Assembly (NCBI GenBank): GCA_035610835.1
Contig: CM069449.1
Location: forward strand, 10,683,855 to 10,747,854
Direction of reading: 5' to 3'
DNA length: 64,000 bases
DNA from: Ophiura sarsii
Lineage: Eukaryota > Echinodermata > Ophiuroidea > Amphilepidida > Ophiuridae
Shown: piece after piece, positions 55,121 through 63,700 of the stretch
Numbering within the stretch: position 1 is the stretch's first letter
Layout of the letters: every line of letters begins with the position of its first letter
The notes under the pieces: generated by a model
The model's database searches: none
Seen by the model: the letters and a program-made list of their open reading frames with translations, nothing else
Told to the model about the DNA's origin: nothing
Program-made: the position numbers and the translations under genes

Positions 55121-56223
55121 TGCTTGGAGTTTGACGAGTGAACAACTACAGGATGACAGGACAGGACAGCGCTCTGAAAGCGCCATTGTACTACGCTTGT
55201 TTTGAGCATGCACAAAACAAGCGTAGAACACTGGCGCTTAAGGGCGACCATGGGGACGCTCTCACGACCCTCTCACGTCTCAGCCAGTTCCCACTGCGTC
55301 ACCAAGGGGTTCGTAGAGATCTTGATGCGTTTAGCTTGGAGTTTTTATAATTTTTAAGAGTAATATAAGCGCCGGCCTGATCGCAGCAGAATGTGAAAGG
55401 GTTTTAGCGACCTTGACTTAAAAATGGACAATTTCGGACAGTTTTCCGCGCTCTCACTGCGTATTATACATATTTTTGAGCGCAGTTCAGTCGCTGGTCT
55501 GATCGCCGTATGTGTGACAGGGCCATTAGTTATAAAACACTCTTATGGTTCAGAGACGTAGAGATAACGTGTGAGACACTACACGGCATCTCCTTTTTCC
55601 TCCCCTCCTCCACCTCTCCTCCCCTACTCCCTTTCTCCTCTCCCCTCCCCTCCTCCTCTCCTCCCCCTCCCCTCTCTCCCCTCTTTTTTATTTCCCCCCT
55701 CTGGGGACCCGGGTAGCCCCACCCCCCGGGCACGCGCCTGTAATTGTAGGGGTTTCTAGCAAAACACGCTGCTCTACTTACAATAATGATATGAGAGCAT
55801 GGACCAAAGCGCGACAGATCCTTAGCATTACATAACTTTGACAGCATGTCAGAAGCTACTGTTTTATCAAAGACATAATATCCTGAGGAGGATGTTCATA
55901 GATACGGGAATGTCGTCGTGATAGCTTTACATCCTGATCAAATTGCAACATATCCTGAGTATTACATAACTGTGACTGCATATAAGAGGCTACTGTGTTA
56001 TCAAAGAAATAATATATCCTGAGGAGGATGTTCATAGATTACGGGAAGGTCGTAGCTCTACATCATGGTCTGACTTAGCCCCCATGTAAAACGACATCAA
56101 TAAATATAGTTTGTGGTGTACATTTTCCCTGATATTCATGGCCATTCTTTGTTCATTATTTTATGACTCAAAAGGACCGTTTAGAAATTGTGCAATTGTT
56201 ACTTTTCAAAAATCTGTTTGTAT

Positions 56224-56275
56224 TTACTAGCGGGTAACGCTCGCTTTCGCTCGCGACCCGCTAGATGTTCAAGCA
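56224..56275. repeat. CG-rich palindrome
   Basis: CTAGCGGGTAACGCTCGCTT with CGCTCGCGACCCGCTAG folds on itself; it is like the GCGCGTAGCGCGC palindromes in the MITE copies. Confidence 0.6.
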
Positions 56276-56637
56276 AACCAGCGGTTCTCGGCTTGTTTGA
56301 GAGAATTAAAAAAACCCAAAAAACTAAGACCTAGGCTATTTTTGGTTTTTTCAACCTAGGCCCAACTTTTTAAATTTCATATTACAAACGTGCATGCGCA
56401 CACCTATTAGGGAGGCCTATGTCTATTTTTTTCATTAAAATGGTCCAGAAAACGTTCCTGAAACCACGTTGTTAAGCTTGAATAATTCTACATTGAAACT
56501 AATTCGATGGGGTGTGGCATCGTCCCCACCGTGATAATTATGGGCCCGTGTCCCCTCCACCTCCCCGCTTGCACTGTCTATGCTCGTTACCCTTCCTCCA
56601 TAACTTTCTTCCTTTTTATGTTTTACTCTTTTGCCAA

Positions 56638-56680
<43 letters not shown>
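56638..56680 (+). repeat. Pure poly(G) tract of about 42 bases
   Basis: An uninterrupted G run inside the dispersed repeat 56500-56960. The matching copy at 52930 has only short G runs, so this expansion is specific to this copy. Confidence 0.9.
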
Positions 56681-56972
56681 TTCAGACGGCCGAGCTGTTG
56701 GGTTTTCACTTGCCTGGATGACCTGGAACTCTCCTTGCTATTAATATTTACTTTTGTTATAAAACACTCACATGGTTCAGAGACGTAGATAAAAGTGAGA
56801 GACACTAATACAACTCTCCCGGCCTCTCCTCTTCCCTCCCTCCTCTCCCCTCCCCTCCTCCTCTCCTTCCTCCTCCCCTCCCATCTCTCCCCTCTTTTTT
56901 ATTTTGCCTCTGGGGACCCGGGGGCTTGAGCCCCCAAAGCCACCCACCTGGGCACGCGCCTGTTCATGACTA

Positions 56973-57139
56973 GGGTCATTCATGACTATATTTAGGGTCA
57001 TTTAAATATGACCCTTTGAGGGGTCATTTTAATATGATGCCAAATGACCCCGACAGTGGTAGATTTAACCACGAATAGGGTTAAATAAAACTTACCCCGT
57101 AAAAGGGTTAATATTTTGACCCCGTCGTTTTTAGTGTGT
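56973..57139. mobile_element. Iterated-motif MITE of GGGTCAT words (ends uncertain)
   Basis: AGGGTCATTCATGAC, AATATGACCC and TTTTGACCCCG-type words on both strands fill about 165 bp ending in CGTCGTTTTTAGTG, a CACTA-like terminus similar in type to the CACTG ends at 29785. Confidence 0.4.
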
Positions 57140-57269
57140 AAGGAGGCAGCTTCGTCAGACTAGCAACTCTCTAGTGGCAGCATTGGATTTCCTGTTGCTA
57201 GACGACGCCGTCGGAGAGGGCGTATCTTCGACGAGTTGATCGTAGATGTTGGGCAGTGTGAAAGCCTAT

Positions 57270-57690
57270 ATTTTGCTGCGCCCTCAATTACGATAAAAAC
57301 TGGATTAGAATATTTTTATAATTGTATTACATGTATGAACTTACACCTTTAAGGATTAAGAAAAATCAGCCCTCTTTGTACAAGAAAACGTCGATTCAAA
57401 AATGCTCGTACAGCCGGGACGAGCATTTTACGTCCGACAGTATCCACCTGCAGTACGCGTGATACATAACGCGAACCATTTGCATAGAGGGTGTTTTTCA
57501 ATAAATAGCGATGATATTGTTTTAAACAAGTTTTGCTATGTTTTTGTTAGTAGAAACAACAATTATGGCAATTTTTAATGTTCATCTTGAATTCTGAAGT
57601 AAATTTTTAAACATTTACAATTTTCAACACCACTTAATGTCCCTTTAACAGCCAGGACAAAATTAACAGTGTGCTTCCTTATTACTCTTA
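57270..57690. other. Intron sequence in second duplicate, no feature seen
   Basis: This differs from the corresponding part of copy 1, where the GTGTCA foldback element sits. Confidence 0.3.
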
Positions 57691-57764
57691 TGATGCTTAG
57701 TATATGGCACATTAATTATTATTAAGTAATCCTTTATGACAGTCTTATTATCATTGCATTATAG

Positions 57765-57887
57765 ATGCCAGTGTGTGCTACGTTACCTTAAGCACAAGTA
57801 TTTTCGATGTCCTCGAAGGGAACAGTTATTTGGAATTGACAATATATAGGACTAGCAGATTTTACGACGATACGTCTTGTGGCTTTG
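57765..57887 (+). CDS. Calx-beta domain, first exon (module 2)
   Basis: This is a 123-bp phase-1/phase-1 exon with acceptor CATTATAG (ends at 57764) and donor GTAAAT (57888). It encodes ASVCYVTLSTSIFDVLEGNS, then YLELTIYRTS and SCGF, the N-terminal part of a Calx-beta domain. It is the duplicate of 30932..31054 and keeps the reading frame and length, while about fourteen residues differ, most of them towards the end (RFYDDT against RLVNM). The next exon begins at 58858 and is lost in the gap. Confidence 0.75.
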
Positions 57888-57934
57888 GTAAATACCTCTA
57901 CATGTAGTAGAAGAAAATTAGTAATATTAAAAGT

Positions 57935-58111
57935 CAGTGGCGTAGCAAAGGAGCAAAGATAATAGATTTCGGCACACCTTTGAAGAACTGATGCCTTGAA
58001 AAGAAAAGAAAATACAACAAAATATATTTTAGAATTTTGGCGACCCTATGAAAACAGGTTAAATGTATAAATAAGCTAAAAAATCCCGGTTATTTTCTAC
58101 GCTACGCCATT
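57935..58111 (+). mobile_element. hAT-like MITE remnant (copy in second duplicate)
   Basis: CAGTGGCGTAGCAAAGG and CTACGCTACGCCATT bound 177 bp. The same insertion, internally deleted, is at 31102..31200, so it predates the duplication. Confidence 0.6.
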
Positions 58112-58857
58112 AAAAAAATAACAACGTAATATATTGTTCACGTACTTATTTGTGACCATGGTGACCCATTCGCTTATCACGAATAAAAAGAAACGGAAAT
58201 ACTAATTTAATAAAATATTTGTCTATCAGTAGCTTGTCACATTTCACTATTAAATATATGACGATTCAATAATGCGAAATGACGCCCTATATGAGCCCCG
58301 GAAAAGGTGGGTCACTTTCTCATGTACCATGACACACCCCGTGTCTCAAATATGACGGACCTTTGCCATATAATGACGGTATCCTTAGTCAATTGTGTGA
58401 CGCACCATTAATGGATTCTAATGGACCATGACTGTATCAAATGGTGCACCTCACTGTACCGTCATACATCATTGTTGACTGAACTGAATATAAAGGGGTA
58501 AAAAAAAGTAAGTCCCCCTAAAATTACTTTATTTGACCACTTTATATGTGTAAAATGTTTTCAGATCTCTGTAGGAAAAACAATACAAACAATGATTGAA
58601 AGAGAAGTTGGCCGACTATATCTTTATATAAACATAAATTTCACTCTTTTCCGTTATTTTCGTGATTATTTTCAATTGCTTTACCATGTCCGATTTTATT
58701 CAAGTTTTATACATCCGTAGCTATCCTGCATTTATGATATGATATCCTTGCATGATATTCATGACCACATCTTCATTTTCACAACACTGTTCGACAGCAC
58801 ACCACTTTCGAAGGTTGGTCAGTATTTAATCCTCGGTGTTTGTACACCCCTTTTCAG

Positions 58858-58865
58858 ATTTGTTT
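58858..58865 (+). CDS. Calx-beta domain, second exon (module 2), cut by assembly gap
   Basis: After the acceptor CCCCTTTTCAG (ends at 58857) only eight bases are present, in the same phase as the start of 32005, before a run of 100 N. By homology with 32005..32253 the exon should be about 249 bp. The sequence after the gap does not resume the exon, so the missing stretch is longer than the exon or the contigs are joined elsewhere. Confidence 0.65.
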
Positions 58866-58965
58866 NNNNNNNNNNNNNNNNNNNNNNNNNNNNNNNNNNN
58901 NNNNNNNNNNNNNNNNNNNNNNNNNNNNNNNNNNNNNNNNNNNNNNNNNNNNNNNNNNNNNNNNN
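58866..58965. other. Assembly gap (100 N)
   Basis: Exactly 100 N bases, a customary size for a gap of unknown length. The sequence right of the gap (TATTTTCATATCAATTCGGC) recurs at about 59792, so a repeat probably caused the break. Confidence 0.95.
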
Positions 58966-60110
58966 TATTTTCATATCAATTCGGCACACGTATATATAAA
59001 ATTGAATTACTTCCGAAACCTTAAATACAATACAATTTTTTACTAAGAATGATATATGCCTAACATTTGGTGTCAATGTTACGTCTGATTTTTCAATCAC
59101 TCCTAATGTTGCTAATAATCTCAACAAATGCTTCCATTCAAGGTTTGACATTTGAACCACAATATTCCAACATTTAATGATTCAAAGCTCACAGTTATTG
59201 GGATATTTCTGACAATTTGATGCAGATGAATAGCGATTTGGTGTCAATGTTACGTCTGAACAAGGTATTGACGCCAAAAAAGTAGTCAAGTATTAATCAC
59301 ACATTAAGTAACTGCAGGCAATAATTGTTCATGTTTTTAAAATGGCATGTCAAAATCTGTATTAGAGAGGTATTTGCACATGTTAAACACAAACACCATT
59401 CTACTTTTGACATGAAATGTTTGAAAAATTGCAGACGTAACAGTTGACGCCATGATTTAAGTGGCAGATCATTTTAATCATATTTCCAAAAATATAACTG
59501 ATATTTGAACCATTACAAAAATATTATTTTGAGCAAAGCAAAAGTGATTTAAAAATTACAATTTAGACTTACTTTGGCTGTTAGTTAAACAGATTCAAGC
59601 ATTTTTAGGGCAATTCAGACGTAACATAAAAGTTGACGCCATATGTTACGTCTGCACAACCTGTTTTTGGTGACCTATAGACTGAACAAGCATAAAATAT
59701 CTAATGTAAACATTTCAAGGTTTCTAGTAGTTCTAAAGCAAAAACGAGACTATACAGATGCTTTGGCCATAATGTGTAGTTTTAAAAATCTGTATTTTCA
59801 TATCAATTCGGCACACGTATATAAAATATTGATTTACTTCAGAAACCCTAAAATAATTTAATACAATACAATTTTTTACAAAGTATGATATATGCCTAAC
59901 ATTTCTAAAGTAAAACCTTTAAGGTTTCTAGTGATTCTAACGCGAAAACAAAATTTTGAACAGATGCTTTTTTGCTAAAAAATATGCATATATTTAATAG
60001 CAATTCGGTAAACGTGCATTATAAAGTACAATATCTAAAGAAACCCTAATTTAATACAAATAAAACAAACTGATTTAAAAGAACTAGATAGCTTAAAATA
60101 ATTTAAATAC
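58966..60110 (+). repeat. Local direct repeats beside the gap and the DIRS element
   Basis: ATGATATATGCCTAACATTT occurs at about 59049, 59886 and 63855; TGTTACGTCTGA-type words recur at 59078, 59240 and 59645; TATTTTCATATCAATTCGGC is at 58966 and 59792. The block 59860-60095 is repeated at 63838-64000, on the far side of the DIRS element. No gene is seen. Confidence 0.75.
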
Positions 60111-60600
60111 AAGTTTAATAATTCAGACAAGAGACGAAGAGGAGACACAGGCGATGTTTGGAGAGTAGGAGAGTTTAATACCGTGACATATATGCAACCA
60201 ATAACTGGCACATCAAGAACGAGTATTAAACGATATAATAACCCTCCAATACCAAACCATCGCAGTAGGAAATAGATATAGGGAGTAGGGGGGTGGGGTA
60301 ACGAGGGATACACGGTGAAGGCGCGAAGGATGAACATAATATGGAACAAACAAGACACAAGCAATAATACAAAACAAACATCAAACCTTAAAAGAAAAAA
60401 ATAGAAAAGAAAAACAATCCCGGTATGAGACCTATCACTACATTATCCCATACCAAGTATAATAATATGTTATCACGCACATTTCCCCACATAGTCATTA
60501 ATTTGACGCAATCATTTGCACTGTCCGTTGAAATGCACTCAGACAAAAATACACAACAAAATGTCATACCGTGACCTCATAAAAGGTTCACAGCTTAATA
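60111..60600. other. 3' side of the DIRS element, no gene seen
   Basis: Non-coding sequence between the recombinase stop region and the direct repeat at 59860-60095. It probably holds the 3' untranslated part of the element. Confidence 0.35.
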
Positions 60601-60604
60601 GGCA

Positions 60605-61980
60605 GTGACTGTGCAAATGTTTTTGCTAACGTTATCCGAGAATGGATTGGCAAGTCAATGTATTTCAAATACGCATCAGATTTCCAGTCACCCAACATGC
60701 GCACTACATCCGGGGGGAGACCACACTGCAGAGCCCATGTGGCGCCGCCGCGGCGAAAACTATGAGTGGCGAAATGTCCAGGCGAAACCCCGCACGTAGA
60801 CAGAAGAGAGCGTAGACGGTCTGTAAATATCTTTCATTTGGGGGGCAAGAAGGGGCAGTGACTTGAAATGGGGGGGCTCCTAAGATTTGTTGATTCAAGA
60901 GATTCGCGCGTAGCGCGCGAAAATTTTCGACTCAAGTTTCAGCTATTTTGTGGACGATTGAGCTACATTTTGGCTCTAAACAAGCTTGTAGCAAAAATAT
61001 TTCATTTTGGGAAGACATATGCGCGCGTAGCGCGCGAATTTTTTTCATATGTGTCCTTTTGACCATCATTATTCCATGATTCCTTTCGTCAAATGAACCG
61101 ACAGTGCCAATCTCAACCGACACGATGTCATTATTGGGGGGATTTGGTGTGTACTTTGTTTGTAAATTTCATTTACAGCCGTACTTGATTTCATTTGGGG
61201 GGGCAAGCGGGGGGGGGGGGGGGGGCAAGGGTTCCAAGTGGGGGGGGGGGGGGGGGGGGCTCCCGCCCCCCCCCCCTGCCCCCCCCGCTGGTTACGCCAC
61301 TGAAGCGGTACCAGGCGTCCACCCCTTCCGGGATGGACATGGCAGGGCCACTCACTGGAGACCCTGGCGAGAGTCTGATGTAATTTATTATAGCGGTAAC
61401 CGGGCACAAAGGTTGCCCCGGGAGGGCGATTAGCGGTATCTGCAAAGTCCTTTCTTGGCATTGGATGGTTTTTTGACCATCGTATTGTGACAGATATGCC
61501 CCAACTGTGAAACATAAAATCCTCGCGAGACAAGTGTTTTGACCTGTCAAAATCCCCCCAGAATGCCGAGTCATGCACATTGGATAAATCCAATTGCCGA
61601 CGTATAGACAGCAGCAGAGCCGGTGTAATGGGTTCTTGTGTCGCACATGGCTTCCTTTTACGCGTTTGATCCCTTTCAGTACTGCGTGCAACGCATGATC
61701 CGGTGACAGGGGATTTGGGTATCCACATTCCAGATGCAATAAGCGGATGATATTAATATATTGTACAATAGAAGCAAACTGCAGACGTTCTGCTAAGTAG
61801 GCCGCATACCGGCACAAGGTGACCGATGAGACTGGAACTGCGATGCTATTAGTGCTTACGCAAAATTGTAGATACGAATTCAGATGCGTCCTGTATGTAG
61901 AGCGAGTACTATTTGCGAAAACTGCGCCCGATAACGAGCTACGGCGGCATCCAATGATGCAATCTTGGCTGTTGCTTCCC
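60605..61980 (-). pseudogene. DIRS-like tyrosine recombinase, disrupted
   Basis: The N-terminal SAM-like part (STRSTYRTHLNSYLQFC, then CRYAAYLAERLQFASIVQYI) lies at 61940-61740. The catalytic part has moved frame: ITPALLLSIRRQLDLSNVHD and ISVTIRWSKN in one frame, then ERTLQIPLIALPGQPLCPV in another. After the MITE the C-terminal part resumes at about 60838 with FTDRLRSLLSTCGVSPGHF, HSFRRGGATWALQCGLPPD (the H-x-x-R motif) and GDWKSDAYLKYIDL (the catalytic Tyr). The element would integrate through a circular intermediate without target duplication; this copy is inactive. Confidence 0.8.
60840..61302 (-). mobile_element. hAT-like MITE inside the recombinase, left end degraded
   Basis: The right end GCTGGTTACGCCACTG is intact at 61302 and the body matches 51292-51562 and the inverse of 37.1 and 47.5 kb. 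Two long G runs (61208-61227, 61241-61259) and a CGCGCGTAGCGCGCG palindrome (60905, 61021) are present. The left end and an 8-bp direct repeat could not be found. Confidence 0.65.
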
Positions 61981-62000
61981 CTGAGGACGAATCAAAAACA

Positions 62001-62836
62001 TTAGAGAGACATATGCAATGACATGGTAAATGTTTCAGGATAGTAAACATGCGCACGAGCCCAGTGGCTCAACAAGAACGCTAAATATTGCATATTCCCA
62101 TATTCATGTAGGCGTGAAACGGTGTCTGCCAACACATTTGATGAGCCCTTGATATAAACTGCGTTGATTGAAAAGTTATACACCGCCGCCCACCAAAACA
62201 ATTCGCGGAGATATTCCATAACAATCGGGTGCTGACAGGAGCCTTTGCGCAGAATGGCTCGAGCTGTAATATTATCTGTAAATATAGTCACCTCGGAGTT
62301 AGCCCAGCTAGCCCCCCAGCGGCGTGCCGCGAGTACCGTTGACAGCACTTCCTTGTAATTTATGTGAAGGCCGTGTATCTCGGGCCAGTCTAGTTCAAAG
62401 TTTGTATACAACCAATCACCTTGGTAAAATATACCCGAGGCCGCAGAACACGCGTCTATAAACACGGGGGAACCCACCACAGGCAGTGGGAAAACAGGTT
62501 TCGAGTTGAAAACCGTGATAAACCGTAACCACCAGTCGACGTCTTTATGAAAATCCGTGGATAGTTTAACGCGATGATGTGACTGGCGAAGGGGCGACAA
62601 AAGATCGAGTATGCGTCTGAGATAAGTCCTACCTCCGCGCACTACCTGACACGCCCAGTTCAGTTTCCCGGCCAGTTGTTGTAACTGCCGGCGTGACGCA
62701 CGTGTGCGTTTGCTAAAATCGAGTAGGAGATCCCGAAATTCAAGCAATTTATCACGAGGTATTAAATGCAATGCTTGTAAAGCCGAGTCACAGCCAATAC
62801 CGAGAAGGACAGTTGCTGCGACGGTCCTGCTACTTT
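62001..62836 (-). pseudogene. DIRS-like RNase H domain
   Basis: This open segment has ASRRQLQQLAGKLNWACQVV (connection region), then SPVFIDACSAASGIF, NYKEVLSTVLAARRWG, VTIFTDNITARAIL and SSNVLADTVSRL. The D, E, D residues of RNase H and the LAD-x-x-S-R-L ending are typical of DIRS and related elements. The segment itself is uninterrupted for about 270 codons; it has lost its upstream part through the MITE insertion. Confidence 0.78.
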
Positions 62837-62844
62837 GTTCCAAT

Positions 62845-63106
62845 CAGGCCCGTACTAGGGGTGGGGGGGGGGGGCGGGGGGGGGCGGACGCCCCCCCCAA
62901 ATCTGAAAAAAAAATCCTTTTTTTGTACCAATGTACCTTTTTTTTGGTACCAATGTACCTTTTTTGGGTACCAATGTACCTTTTTTTGTTACTAATGTAC
63001 CTTTTTTGTGAAAACGCCCCCCACCTACCCCAATTTTCCGAAAAACACCCCATTTCCCATTTTGAAAAGCGTTTTTTTTCGGGCCGTTTGGGACTAAAAC
63101 ATGTCC

Positions 63107-63142
<36 letters not shown>

Positions 63143-63270
63143 CTCTCAAATCTCAAAATTGTCTTAGATGACTAAAAAAAAATTGGGGCAACCTTTACGA
63201 TTTTTTGGGTACCAATGTACCTTTTCAAAAAAAATACGCCCCCCCTAAAAAAATCCTGCTTACGGGCCTG
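62845..63270. mobile_element. hAT-like MITE with CAGGCCCGTA termini, poly(G) and poly(C)
   Basis: The 426-bp element has ends CAGGCCCGTACTAGGGG and GCTTACGGGCCTG and perfect 8-bp direct repeats GTTCCAAT (62837..62844, 63271..63278). A TTTTTTGGTACCAATGTACC unit is repeated about four times (62920-63000) and a C run of about 31 bases is at 63110-63140. Confidence 0.9.
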
Positions 63271-63278
63271 GTTCCAAT

Positions 63279-63700
63279 TGATACACAAGCCTAGTTCGCG
63301 TAATAACTTGAGGAGAACAAACAGGGCATCGCGGCACTTGTCCTGTGTATTTTCTATGATGAGGAAATCATCAAGATATGCTATAACTCCTCGGTAACCC
63401 CGTGAGTTCATGATCCTCTTAATGGATTGAGTCAACCGATGAAATATCTGTGGTGCTAGGCGAGAGCCGAAGGGCAGCCTCGTGTCAATCATATGCGTGT
63501 GTCCCCCGAGAAGGTCCATTTTAGTCCGGTGGCGGATAACAGTCTGGTGGATTGGAATCGAGCGATAAGCATGTTGTAGATCAACTTTTGCCATGTAACA
63601 GTCTGGTGACATTAAGGCCACGGCATCATCAATCGTCTGGAAAGAGTAAAAATAACCCGGCACGATACGAGAGCGGTGCAAGCACACGACACGAGGAGAG
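63279..63700 (-). pseudogene. DIRS-like reverse transcriptase
   Basis: Blocks in order are MAKVDLQHAYRSIPIH, TRLPFGSRLAPQIFHRL, GVIAYLDDFLIIE (catalytic Y-L-D-D at about 63370-63385) and RELGLCINW. These match the DIRS/Gypsy-like type of RT. The frame stops at the MITE inserted at 63270 and is continued beyond it by the RNase H part, which starts near 62836. N-terminal fingers and gag are missing or unrecognised. Confidence 0.8.

Larger units (their letters stand above)
53084..55522. mobile_element. 2.4-kb element with CCCTGTCACACATACGGCG termini
   Basis: CCCTGTCACACATACGGCGA at the left is perfectly inverted at the right (24 bp to CAG). Comparison with the uninterrupted repeat at 56.5-57.0 kb confirms it as an insertion, although the target duplication could not be fixed. 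The subterminal regions are rich in GCGCTTG and GATCGC words. It carries the 610-bp mariner-like MITE (53432..54041) and a hairpin near 55190-55230. No transposase was recognised, and I cannot name the superfamily. Confidence 0.75.
52795..55735 (+). repeat. Dispersed repeat interrupted by a TIR element
   Basis: 52800-53080 and 55525-55735 match the uninterrupted 56500-56960 (CCGCTTGCACTGTCTATG, TTATAAAACACTC, GGTTCAGAGACGTAGA and a pyrimidine-rich end). The 2.4-kb element at 53084..55522 separates the two halves. Confidence 0.8.
57146..58865 (+). repeat. Local duplication, copy 2 (contains Calx-beta module 2)
   Basis: This is the direct counterpart of 29617..32012, with both introns around the first Calx-beta exon. 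It is cut on the right by the assembly gap. The non-coding blocks remain nearly identical over hundreds of bases (for example 58280-58510 against 31420-31645), so the duplication is not ancient. Confidence 0.9.

Noticed and set aside
56507..56805. Frames with long poly-Gly or poly-Pro runs
   Set aside because: They are produced by the poly(G) tract; the same holds at 18.5, 47.2, 61.2 and 62.9 kb.
58739..59160. Frames crossing the N block
   Set aside because: They contain unknown residues and no supported sequence on either side, apart from the eight-base exon start.
60704..60898. Minus-strand frame over the DIRS recombinase end
   Set aside because: The true recombinase frame is a different one, with HSFRRGGA and AYLKYI; this frame is a shadow.
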